From CAWDMN01 sp963803155 (lineage in GTDB: Bacteria; Acidobacteriota; Terriglobia; Versatilivoradales; Versatilivoraceae), in NCBI GenBank assembly GCA_963803155.1, contig CAWDMN010000046.1, positions 124,001 to 188,000 on the forward strand: DNA of 64,000 bases, given 5' to 3'. Below are positions 35,923 through 43,883 of the stretch, piece by piece. Both the position numbers and the translations under genes were made by a program. The notes below the pieces were generated by a model. That model saw only the letters and a list, made by a program, of their open reading frames with translations. It was not told the DNA's origin and ran no database searches. The number at the start of each line of letters is the position of its first letter. The first letter of the stretch is position 1.

Positions 35923-37274
35923 TCAGCGATCCAATTCCCCGGCAATCATGTTGATGGAACCGAAAGTGGGAACAATATCCGCCATCATATATCCTTCCAC
36001 CATCTTATGCAGGCCCGACATCAAAGTAAAACAGGGAGGACGAACCCGAACCCGGTAAGGAACTCCCGTGCCATCACTGACCACATAAAAGCCCAATTCT
36101 CCATTGGCGCCTTCGACGGCCTGATAGACTTCTCCCCGGGAGGCTTGATCCCATTCCAATCCATGATCAACATGAAATGGTTCATCAAACCTTCAATGTT
36201 GCCATAAGTGTCTTTCTTGGCGGGGAGCACGGCCCGTTTTTCAGCCGCGGTCACGGCTGAATAACGGTCTTGACGCAGACCTTCCAGGTTTGGAGAGAGC
36301 TGCACCAGGGTTTGCTGAATTCCCCTGGTCTGGCCCATCTTGGCTCGATCCACCATGGCCGCCGCCGTGATAGGTTCTCCTTCGGGTGTGACGTTGATCG
36401 GTCCAACGGGCATCCTCTTTAAGCATTGCTCTGAAATGCGCAGACTCTGCTCCATCTCCATCATACGGACCAAATAACGATCCAGGTTGTCTCCCCGGGA
36501 TCCAAGCGGGACCTCGAATTCCAGCTGATCATAAACCAGATAAGGTTGGTGTTTGCGCACATCATAGTTAACGCCGGTGGAACGGAGCACCGGTCCCGTG
36601 AAACCAAAGCTGATGGCGTCTTGTTGGGAGATGGTTCCGATCCCTTTCAAGCGGTCCACGAAGATTCGATTGCGCGAAAGGAGTTTATCGACCTCATCCA
36701 ATACTTTGCGGGTTTCCTTGAAGGCTTCCCTGGCTTTTTCCGCAAAGCCATCGGGCAGATCTCCACTCACTCCGCCAATCCGTCCATAGGAAACCGTCAG
36801 CCGGGCTCCGCACACGCTCTCCACTAATTCGTAGAGATATTCACGAGCTTTCATCAGATAAAGAAAAGCCGTCATGGCCCCCAGTTCCATCGCCGAGGCC
36901 GCAATGCAGGTAAGGTGGTCGGTCACGCGGGAAATCTCGCTGAAGAGCACCCGGATATATTGGCAGCGTGGAGTGACTTCGATTCCCATCAATTTCTCGA
37001 CCGCCAGGCAATAGCCAAAATTATTAATCATGGGGGAAACATAATTCAGCCGGTCGGTATATGGGATGACTTGTTGATATCCACCGCATTCCGCGCTTTT
37101 TTCGAAGGCACGATGCAGATAGCCGATCTCAATATCCGTCTTGGTGATAGTCTCCCCTTCCAATTCGGCCAGGATTCGAATCACTCCATGCATGGCGGGA
37201 TGGGAAGGCCCGACGTTTAACAACATGTCGCGCCGGTTGCCCGGCTGCTCTTGAGTCGTTTCAGAGATAGGCAT
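35923..37274 (-). CDS. nuoD: NADH-quinone oxidoreductase subunit D (cluster 1), frameshifted near the C-terminus
   Basis: This 49-kDa quinone-site subunit is recognised by LLNVGPSHPAMHGVIRILAE, EIGYLHRAFEKSAE, TDRLNYVSPM and DVRKHQPYLVYD. The frame as given leaves the family after NGIKPPG at 36135-36145 and ends at 36021. In the adjacent frame the normal ending continues (GEVYQAVEGANGELGFYVVS to MIAGELDR) up to 35923. A run of four G on the coding strand (CCCGGGGAG) would need one more G. The ATG at 37274 has AGGTG ahead. A second, intact nuoD lies at 61055-62179. Confidence 0.9.
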
Positions 37275-37374
37275 CTGCACACCTGTCTGACCCGGCTGCT
37301 CATTTCCAGTCACCCTGAGCCGGAAATCAATCTGCGTCAATTCATTATTTCAAAGCGGCGACAGAGAGGCAAAT

Positions 37375-38406
37375 CTAATAGTCGATGAGTTTTTCTCCGC
37401 GGGTATCTCCCGCGGCAGTCAACTCCAGGAGGCGATGAGTCAAAAGCCGGATGATCTGCCGCTTGCGCGCCAAAGAGGAGGGCTTCACCGGGATCTTGGC
37501 CCCCGCCATCATATCGTGGCCGCCGGCGGTTCCCCAATCGCTGACTGCTTTTCTCATCAATTGCCCGGCATCATTATGCCGGTCCGTGGTGCGGGCCGAT
37601 ATCAGGATGTCTCCGTTGAAGGTTCCGAAACAAAAACTCCAGCGGGCTTTTTCCAGTCGCATCAAAAGATCGGCCACTTCGGCAATGATATCGGGGTTGG
37701 TGGCATGCTCGACGCGGGCAATGACTACATCTCCAAAAATCTGGCTGTGCTCCAACGCCGCATGGATGACTTTGAAATATTCGCGCGGGACCCGGGCATT
37801 TTCGATCCGCGCCAAAAATTTCTGATCAATCATCGGGTAGAGGTAGTGCTGCAGACGCGCTTCCACCGCACCCACCTCACGCCCCAAACCTCCCGTTTCA
37901 CTCTTTATGGCATAAAAAAATGCCGTGGCCAGGTGGGAGCCAATTTCCAATTGGGAGGCAATGACAAACTCAGCGATGATGGAAGCCGTCACATTGTAAT
38001 CTGGCCGTACCTCATGATAAGGGATCTTGCGGGTGGCGGGCCTCAGAGGGTGGTGGTCAATCACAACCGTGGGACTCCGTCCTTCCGGAAGTGAATTGTT
38101 CCCGGTCATGGGCTGAGTGTCCACCATGGCCACATCGGAATAATCATCCCAATCAATTACGGAGAGCGGGCAAAGGCGGATGTGCAAGTGCTTGACCATG
38201 GCGCGGTTTTCAGCCCGGCCGATAATTCCAGAGTAGGTCAGGGTGGACTCCCGCCCGGCAAGTTCTTTCAGAAGATATTGCAATCCCAGGCCACTGGCCA
38301 ATGAATCAGGGTCAGGGTTGTCATGCATCAGGATGAGGACTCTCCCCTTCCTGGTTCCACTCTCTAGCAACTCCGTCAAACGTCGCTTGATTTCGGGATC
38401 GGTCAT
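37375..38406 (-). CDS. DHH-family phosphoesterase (NrnA/RecJ-like)
   Basis: This is a manganese-dependent phosphoesterase of about 343 residues: a DHH domain with MHDNPDPDSLASGLGLQYLL, VDTQPMTG and IDHHPLRP, followed by a DHHA1 domain ending in GGHDMMAGA. Such proteins degrade short oligonucleotides (nanoRNA) or cyclic dinucleotides; which one is not decided here. Start ATG at 38406 gives MTDPEIKRRLTELL. It sits exactly where nuoB and nuoC would be expected, between nuoA and nuoD of the first cluster, 30 bases after nuoA and 100 before nuoD. Confidence 0.9.
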   Translation of the reverse strand: MTDPEIKRRLTELLESGTRKGRVLILMHDNPDPDSLASGLGLQYLLKELAGRESTLTYSGIIGRAENRAMVKHLHIRLCPLSVIDWDDYSDVAMVDTQPMTGNNSLPEGRSPTVVIDHHPLRPATRKIPYHEVRPDYNVTASIIAEFVIASQLEIGSHLATAFFYAIKSETGGLGREVGAVEARLQHYLYPMIDQKFLARIENARVPREYFKVIHAALEHSQIFGDVVIARVEHATNPDIIAEVADLLMRLEKARWSFCFGTFNGDILISARTTDRHNDAGQLMRKAVSDWGTAGGHDMMAGAKIPVKPSSLARKRQIIRLLTHRLLELTAAGDTRGEKLIDY

Positions 38407-38437
38407 AAGAACAGTGAGCACCGTGGAGCGTTTAATT

Positions 38438-38797
38438 TCACTCCCACTCCAAAGCGCCTTTCTTCCAAGCATAGATGTAGCCAACACCCAAGATAAGGAT
38501 GAAAATCAATACGCTGGCGAGGCTATATCCACCGAGGGACCGAAAGACCACTGCCCAGGGGAAAAGGAAAACGATTTCAATATCGAAGAGAATAAACAAC
38601 ATGGCCAGAAGGTAAAAGCGGATAGCAAAACGGTCAACTGGTAATTGGATCGGCTCAAAACCACACTCAAAAGGGATGTCTTTGACGGGGCTGGCTTTCT
38701 TGCGGGGGCCGAAAAGGGAGCTGGCTAAAATCATCGTCCCCACTATTAAGGCGGTTATCGAAAACATTAAAAGAAGTGGCAGGTATTGAAGCAGCAT
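38438..38797 (-). CDS. nuoA: NADH-quinone oxidoreductase subunit A (cluster 1)
   Basis: This is a 119-residue membrane subunit with three helices and the conserved KASPVKDIPFECGFEPIQLP loop. That loop is followed by FAIRFYLLAMLFILFDIEIVFLFPWAVVF. It is the first gene of cluster 1. A second copy lies at 63550. Confidence 0.94.
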   Translation of the reverse strand: MLLQYLPLLLMFSITALIVGTMILASSLFGPRKKASPVKDIPFECGFEPIQLPVDRFAIRFYLLAMLFILFDIEIVFLFPWAVVFRSLGGYSLASVLIFILILGVGYIYAWKKGALEWE

Positions 38798-39266
38798 AAA
38801 TTAACGAACTTGACCCTCAACGACACAATAAGACTAACAATTTTTTGGCGGCTTGGCAATCATAGCTTTCCCCTTTCCCTTATTCCGCAGCGCCAGCCAT
38901 AAGCGAAAAATGAGGATAATCTTGACCAAGCTTTCTCGTCCTCCTCTTCTCGTCACTCCCTAGAAAATCAAATTTGGCAAAGGTGGAGCGGGCACTCCGT
39001 GCACGCTGGCTGAGCAGGCGAGGCTGGCTTAACGACACGCGAAGGATCGCGCGTCCCACCTTGTTTTCATCCTCTTGTTGTGCCAGCACGCTGGCATGAA
39101 AATCGCCGTGTGGGAGGGCGAGGCTCCCGCCGAGCCGAGCGGAGATCATGCTTCATAGGTGGCTCACCAGGAGGCTCGCCCTCCCGATCGCACATTTTCA
39201 TGGTCTTGTTTTGCCCGCCACGGTGACATGAGTGAGTCCTCTGGAAAGTGAGTATATAAGGGGACT
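38798..39266. other. Intergenic region rich in dispersed repeats
   Basis: The first repeat, 38959-39098, matches 8081-8256 over its length (CCTAGAAAAT, GGTGGAGCGGGCAC, CGCGCGTCCCACC, TTTTCATCC, GTGCCAGCACGCTGGCA). A GC-rich foldback (39110-39185, GAGGCTCCCGCC with GGCTCGCCCTCCC) and a third TTTTCATGG-type module (39194-39234) follow. There is no gene. The nuo cluster 1 promoter must lie here if it is separate, but I could not assign it. Confidence 0.7.
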
Positions 39267-40334
39267 CTACACAATTAGCATGCAATCCCCATAACTGAAA
39301 AACCTGTACTGTGATTCAACGGCTTGACGATAGGCTTCCAGGATCAAATCGCGTCCCGCAAACGCCGAAACGAGCATCAACAATGTGGATTGGGGGAGGT
39401 GAAAATTGGAGAGCAAGACGTCCACCGCGCGGAATTGAAATCCCGGATAAATGAAAATATCGGTTTCCCCGCTCGCCGCGGCAATCGGACCACTTCGGGC
39501 AGCAGTCTCCAAAGTTCGCGCGGAGGTGGTACCCACCGCCACAATCCGGCGGCCCTTTTCCTTGGCCGAGTCGATTTGAAGAGCCGCTTCAGGATTGATT
39601 TCAAACCATTCACGGTGCATATGGTGTTCTTCGATATTCTCCACTTCCACGGGTTGAAAAGTGCCGAGCCCCACATGCAGCGTGATTTCACACCACTCGA
39701 TCCCCCGCTCGCGCAAATGGGCAAACACTTCCGAAGTGAAATGCAGTCCGGCGGTTGGAGCGGCAACGGCCCCCCGCTTGCGGGCGAACAGGGTTTGATA
39801 TTGTGAATGATCGGAAGGTTCATCGCCCCTGTGGATGTACGGGGGTAAGGGAACATGGCCCAGGCGATCCACAAGATCTTCGAAACGGCCCTGGCAGGTG
39901 AATCGAAGCTGGCGCAATCCCCACTCCCCACGCCCCACCACTTCGCATTCCAACTCACCCTGTCCAAAGAGAGCCCTCTCCCCCATGCGCATTTTTCTTC
40001 CGGGACGGACCAGGGCCTCCCAGAGGCCATGCTTCAGTGGGCGGACCAGGAGGACTTCGATCTGAGCGGGCAAAAAGTCCGGATGCTTCTTGCCATGAAA
40101 TTCCGAAGTAAAGCCACGGCGTCTGCCCAGCAAACGGGCCGGGAAAACTCTAGTGTTGTTTAAAATGAGAAGATCCGCGGGTTGAAGCAACTCCGGCAAT
40201 TCACGAAAAACATGGTGGGTGATTCTCCCGCTGCCACGTTCCACGAGCATTAATCGGGACTCGTCCCGTTGCTCCAAGGGACGTTGGGCAATCAGGTCCG
40301 GCGGAAGAAAGTAATCAAAATCAGTGAGTCTCAT
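39267..40334 (-). CDS. queA: S-adenosylmethionine:tRNA ribosyltransferase-isomerase QueA
   Basis: It transfers and rearranges the ribosyl group of SAM onto preQ1 in tRNA, giving epoxyqueuosine. The 355 residues have the family hallmarks: FDYFLPPDLIAQRPLEQRDESRL at the N-terminus (written as two parts, FDYFLPP and IAQRPLEQRDESRL), NNTRVFPARLLG, PTAGLHFT and VGTTSARTLE, and FHLPQSTLLMLVSAF near the end. It is monocistronic here. Queuosine partner genes such as tgt are not in the window. Confidence 0.96.
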   Translation of the reverse strand: MRLTDFDYFLPPDLIAQRPLEQRDESRLMLVERGSGRITHHVFRELPELLQPADLLILNNTRVFPARLLGRRRGFTSEFHGKKHPDFLPAQIEVLLVRPLKHGLWEALVRPGRKMRMGERALFGQGELECEVVGRGEWGLRQLRFTCQGRFEDLVDRLGHVPLPPYIHRGDEPSDHSQYQTLFARKRGAVAAPTAGLHFTSEVFAHLRERGIEWCEITLHVGLGTFQPVEVENIEEHHMHREWFEINPEAALQIDSAKEKGRRIVAVGTTSARTLETAARSGPIAAASGETDIFIYPGFQFRAVDVLLSNFHLPQSTLLMLVSAFAGRDLILEAYRQAVESQYRFFSYGDCMLIV

Positions 40335-40417
40335 TTGGGCGCAAAATCAGCGGAGAGATCCGCAAATAATAAAGATGAGGGTGAAATTGCGGCAAAATCA
40401 AGTTGGGGACAATTCAA

Positions 40418-40534
40418 GAGTGCCATTAAAAGTAAGAGAAAATAAGGATAGGCCTTTAATCATGGGAAAGAAAAAACATCTCCCTAAGTGATAGAGACTT
40501 TTTCATTGTTCTCGCACTTTTAATAGCATCCCCT
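40418..40534. mobile_element. Second MITE-like element
   Basis: GAGTGCCATTAAAAGTAAGAG at 40418-40438 (first twenty bases read GAGTGCCATTAAAAGTAAGA) is matched inversely by 40513-40534 (CTCGCACTTTTAATAGCATC and CC). The ends resemble those of the 20951-21118 element, with the shared core TGCNATTAAAA. The interior is unrelated. It lies between the divergent queA and methyltransferase genes and probably contains their promoters. Confidence 0.5.
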
Positions 40535-40599
40535 CCTGCCTTCATTCTTTTCATCATCATCACCCTGTGGTAGGGTAGCATATTCCGTGGAGGTAGGAC

Positions 40600-41766
40600 A
40601 TGAAAGCAGATCAGGCGGTCATCTCCCACAAGGGAGTGGAAAGAATCCAGGCGGGTCATCTCTGGATTTATCGGAGCGATGTGATTTCCTGCGAAGCAGA
40701 CCCTGGCTCCGTAGTTTCAGTGGTAGACAAAGCCGGAAAATTTCAGGGCAAAGCTTTTTTCAGCTCGGCCTCCCTGATTACCCTGCGCCTTCTCACCACC
40801 CGAAACGAGCCCATCAATTCAGATTTCTGGAGGCATCGGCTGGAGCAGGCACTGCAACTGCGCGAGCGGGTAGTGCGCAATACCGAAGTCTATCGCCTGG
40901 TTCATGGAGAAGCCGACGGATTTCCTTCCATCGTCCTCGACCGTTATAAAGATGTGTTGGTGCTGCAAACCTTGAGCCAGGGCGCGGAAAAAATCAAAGA
41001 GACTCTGGTGGAACTCTCCCGGAATCTGTTTGCACCCCGTTCCATCTTGGAAAGAAACGATAACCGGGTGCGGGAGTTGGAAGAATTGCCACAACAATCC
41101 GGTGTGCTCTTTGGTGAGCCGCCTGAAGAAATGATCTGTGAGGAAAATGGCCTGAAATTTTATTTCAATCTTCTGGAAGGACAGAAAACCGGCGCTTTTC
41201 TCGATCAGAGGGAAAACCGGGCGCGGCTCCGTTCTCTGGCTTTCGGAAAGGCTCTGGATTGTTTTTCTTACGCCGGCTCTTTCGCCTTAAACATGGCGCC
41301 ACACTGTGAAGAGGTGGAAGTGATCGATTTATCTGAAGAGGCCATGGCAGCCGCGCGGCGGAATGCCGCTCTGAATGGTTTTGAAAATCTCCAGTTTGAA
41401 GTTGAGAATGTCTTTGACCGATTGCGGCTCCACCAAAATTTAAAGAAACGGTTTGATACCATTGTCCTCGATCCCCCTGCTTTTGCCAAAAATCGATCCC
41501 ACATCCCCTCAGCCATTCGCGGTTATAAAGAAATCAACCTTCGAGCTTTGCGCTTGCTTAACCCAGGTGGCATCCTGGTTTCGGCCAGTTGCTCGCAGCT
41601 AATTGATGAAAATATGCTGCTGAATATCATTACCGAAGCCGCGGCGGATGCCCGGCGTCGCGTTCAAATCCTGCAAAAGTGCACGCAATCTCAAGACCAC
41701 CCCATCCTGCTCTCCATGCCTGAGACCTATTATTTGAAATGCTTCTTCTTGAGAGTGTTGGATTGA
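40600..41766 (+). CDS. rlmI: Class I rRNA (cytosine-C5) methyltransferase, RlmI-like
   Basis: This SAM-dependent enzyme methylates a cytosine of 23S rRNA (RlmI type). The 388 residues start with a PUA-like RNA-binding domain (GVERIQAGHLWIYRSDV). The central EEHD part and the Rossmann methyltransferase follow, with CFSYAGSFALNMA (SAM loop), VIDLSEEAMAAARRNA, and the motif IV analogue LDPPAFAKNR. The SCSQ cysteine segment near the end is typical of the C5-cytosine group. GGAGG precedes the ATG. Confidence 0.9.
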   Translation: MKADQAVISHKGVERIQAGHLWIYRSDVISCEADPGSVVSVVDKAGKFQGKAFFSSASLITLRLLTTRNEPINSDFWRHRLEQALQLRERVVRNTEVYRLVHGEADGFPSIVLDRYKDVLVLQTLSQGAEKIKETLVELSRNLFAPRSILERNDNRVRELEELPQQSGVLFGEPPEEMICEENGLKFYFNLLEGQKTGAFLDQRENRARLRSLAFGKALDCFSYAGSFALNMAPHCEEVEVIDLSEEAMAAARRNAALNGFENLQFEVENVFDRLRLHQNLKKRFDTIVLDPPAFAKNRSHIPSAIRGYKEINLRALRLLNPGGILVSASCSQLIDENMLLNIITEAAADARRRVQILQKCTQSQDHPILLSMPETYYLKCFFLRVLD

Positions 41767-41817
41767 TTTTTTGCCTTGGATGTTTTGGCGTTTTTCAAAC
41801 CCACAAAATAAAATGTC

Positions 41818-43226
41818 GCAACTACTACTACTACGTTAAGTGAGAACATCTTTTCTTGACCCGCTGCTTGCTGGAGAATCGAAAACCACACAACGGGCAG
41901 GAGCCAAACATGCGGATCAAGACTTGTTGTAAGCAGCGACGCACCTCAGGCAAAGTCATGGGCAGAGTTTTTTTTATTGCGTTGCCGTTCCAACAACAAG
42001 AACGCATAGGCCAAACAGACCAGAGTAACATGGTGATGCCATCCTTGCCATCCGCGTCCTTCGTAATGATCCAGCCCCAATTCTTCTTTCAGCTGTTGGT
42101 AATTTTGCTCCACGCGCCAGCGCAACTTCGCCAAGCGCACCAGGCGCTTCAGCGAGGTCTGAGCCGGCAGGGTGGAAAACCAGTACTGGGTGGGAGCCGG
42201 TTCCTCCGCCGGCCACTCGATCAGCAGCCCGACCTCTTCCAATTCGGCGTCATTGCGGAGGTGACCATGGGCCGGTTGGACCCGCAGAGCCGTGAAGCGG
42301 CTTCTTTTCGGCCCTTTGCTTCCTTCTCGCCAGTGCACCTTTTTCCAGGCACTCGGCGGCAGCGCAGCCGCCAGCCCCTCCAGCGAGGAGGGTTTTCCTT
42401 CATAACGGAGGGCGGGCGGACGGCCCTGGCCTGCCTTACGGGGCGGCTGAACCCGGCGAGTCGGCTCCCGCCAGATGGCCGTATTGGGATCGACTCCGAC
42501 CACATACGGAAGTTGGCGGTCCGCCAAACCTTGTCGGAATTCGGTATTTCTTCCATAGGCCACGTCGGCCAACACGGGCAGCTTCGGGATCCCCCAGGCC
42601 AGCAATTGATCCATCAAGGTCAACGCCAATTCCGGTTTGGTTCGGAACGGCGTGGGATCGGGGACCCCCGCTTTGCGGCAGCGCTCGGGATTGTCGATCC
42701 ACTCTTGAGGAAGATACAACGCCCAGTCCAGAGGCACGCTTTGCTCTTCCGTGGTCAAGTGAATCGATACGGCAATCTGGCAGTTGCCCACCTTTCCCAA
42801 GGTTCCCGAATACTGCCGGGCCACCCCCACCGATTCTTGGCCTTGTTTGGGGAACCCCGTATCATCAATGATCCAGCCCGCCAACGGCACCAGCGCCTCC
42901 AGCATGCGCTGCGCCAATTGCGCGCGGACCGGCTCCCAGGCCCAGGGACTCTGCCCAACAAATTGCTGCAAGGCTTGAACGTTTCCTCCCGGAACGCGAG
43001 TCGCCAGCGGCTCGATGGATTTCCTTTCTCCGTCCAGCAGCAATCCCTGCACATAGAGAGCTCCGTGCTCACGGCGCTCCGACCGACCAAGAGCAGCCAG
43101 CAGTTCGGCCATGAACACTTCCAAACGCGCACCACATTCCTGCAATTGTTTTTCGTTCATGCTTCCGCAGCGTAAAGAAAAATCGCGCGAAAGTCAACTT
43201 TTACTTAACGTAGTAGTAATAGTTGC
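41818..43226 (-). mobile_element. Insertion sequence, IS701-like, intact
   Basis: Terminal inverted repeats are clear. The left end reads GCAACTACTACTACTACGTT from 41818, then AAGTGAGA. The right end, read inward from 43226, is GCAACTATTACTACTACGTT then AAGTAAAA. Apart from a C/T at base 8 they match over 20 bases. The element is about 1.41 kb and holds one transposase. No 4-bp target duplication is apparent at these limits (flanks TGTC and TTGG), so the outermost bases may be off by a few or the element may have moved by recombination. Confidence 0.82.
41946..43160 (-). CDS. IS701-family-like transposase
   Basis: This is a DDE transposase of 404 residues. The N-terminal part holds YVQGLLLDGERKSIEPLA, the core has the first Asp in WIIDDTGFPKQGQESVGVAR and the second in LPVLADVAYGRN, and the C-terminal region has LRWRVEQNYQQLKEELGLDH with the catalytic Glu. 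All are intact, so it may be active. The fill is the same as the insertion sequence; the gene is transcribed leftward with its stop about 130 bases from the left end. Confidence 0.9.
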   Translation of the reverse strand: MNEKQLQECGARLEVFMAELLAALGRSERREHGALYVQGLLLDGERKSIEPLATRVPGGNVQALQQFVGQSPWAWEPVRAQLAQRMLEALVPLAGWIIDDTGFPKQGQESVGVARQYSGTLGKVGNCQIAVSIHLTTEEQSVPLDWALYLPQEWIDNPERCRKAGVPDPTPFRTKPELALTLMDQLLAWGIPKLPVLADVAYGRNTEFRQGLADRQLPYVVGVDPNTAIWREPTRRVQPPRKAGQGRPPALRYEGKPSSLEGLAAALPPSAWKKVHWREGSKGPKRSRFTALRVQPAHGHLRNDAELEEVGLLIEWPAEEPAPTQYWFSTLPAQTSLKRLVRLAKLRWRVEQNYQQLKEELGLDHYEGRGWQGWHHHVTLVCLAYAFLLLERQRNKKNSAHDFA

Positions 43227-43242
43227 TTGGTCGAAAATGGCC

Positions 43243-43695
43243 TCAAGAGGAAGTATTTTCCGGTCTATTTAGTGTCTTGGTTTTTTTGAGGATCGATCGA
43301 GACTCTGCTGCTCTTTCCGGGTATAGGTTCGCAAAATAATCCAAAATTTTTTCTCCAATATCCGATAGAGAGAAGGGTTTTAGGATGTAGCCTTGGATTC
43401 CATATTGGGCGCATTCGATGATGTCTCTCTCTTCAGTCTGGGCCGTGGCCATAATGATTGCGGTCTTCTTGTCGCCAAATTCTTGGCGAATCTTCTTGAG
43501 AATACTGAAGCCGCTCATCATGGGTAATCCAATGTCGAGAAGGAGAATCTCAGGATGGATGGATTGATAAGATTCGAGACCCGTTTTACCATCCCGCGCA
43601 AAAAACTTTTCAAAAACTTCATCGGGCAGTGCCCGATTGTAGAGCCTGTTGGTTATTTCACAGTCCTCAATAATTAGTACTTTCAAGGTTGCCAT
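43243..43695 (-). CDS. Single-domain response regulator (CheY-like)
   Basis: This is a receiver domain of about 150 residues. It has the acidic pair in LIIEDCEITN, the phospho-accepting Asp in ILLLDIGLPMMSG, the Thr in IIMATAQ and the Lys in YILKPFS. A C-terminal tail of about 25 residues is rich in Lys, Arg and Ser. There is no output domain, so it acts through a partner. ATG at 43695 is chosen because the receiver fold starts at MATLKVLIIED. The insertion sequence ends 17 bases after its stop. No histidine kinase is adjacent. Confidence 0.9.
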   Translation of the reverse strand: MATLKVLIIEDCEITNRLYNRALPDEVFEKFFARDGKTGLESYQSIHPEILLLDIGLPMMSGFSILKKIRQEFGDKKTAIIMATAQTEERDIIECAQYGIQGYILKPFSLSDIGEKILDYFANLYPERAAESRSILKKTKTLNRPENTSS

Positions 43696-43883
43696 GGAAG
43701 AATTGCCGAGAAAATGTTTTGTGTGGCCGGGCCTTGGGGGGCTCCATTTCAATCGAACGGCCGCTGAGACACTTCTACACAGGACTTGTAATGACCGGCC
43801 AGTTTTTCTATCGACAAAAAACCCTATTTACCTAATAAAATAAACTAGTGCTCATTTATTGACTCAATATTCTATGGCAGTGA

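Noticed and set aside
40335..40599. preQ1 riboswitch ahead of queA
   Set aside because: The sequence upstream of queA holds the MITE-like inverted repeat and shows no recognisable preQ1 aptamer pattern.
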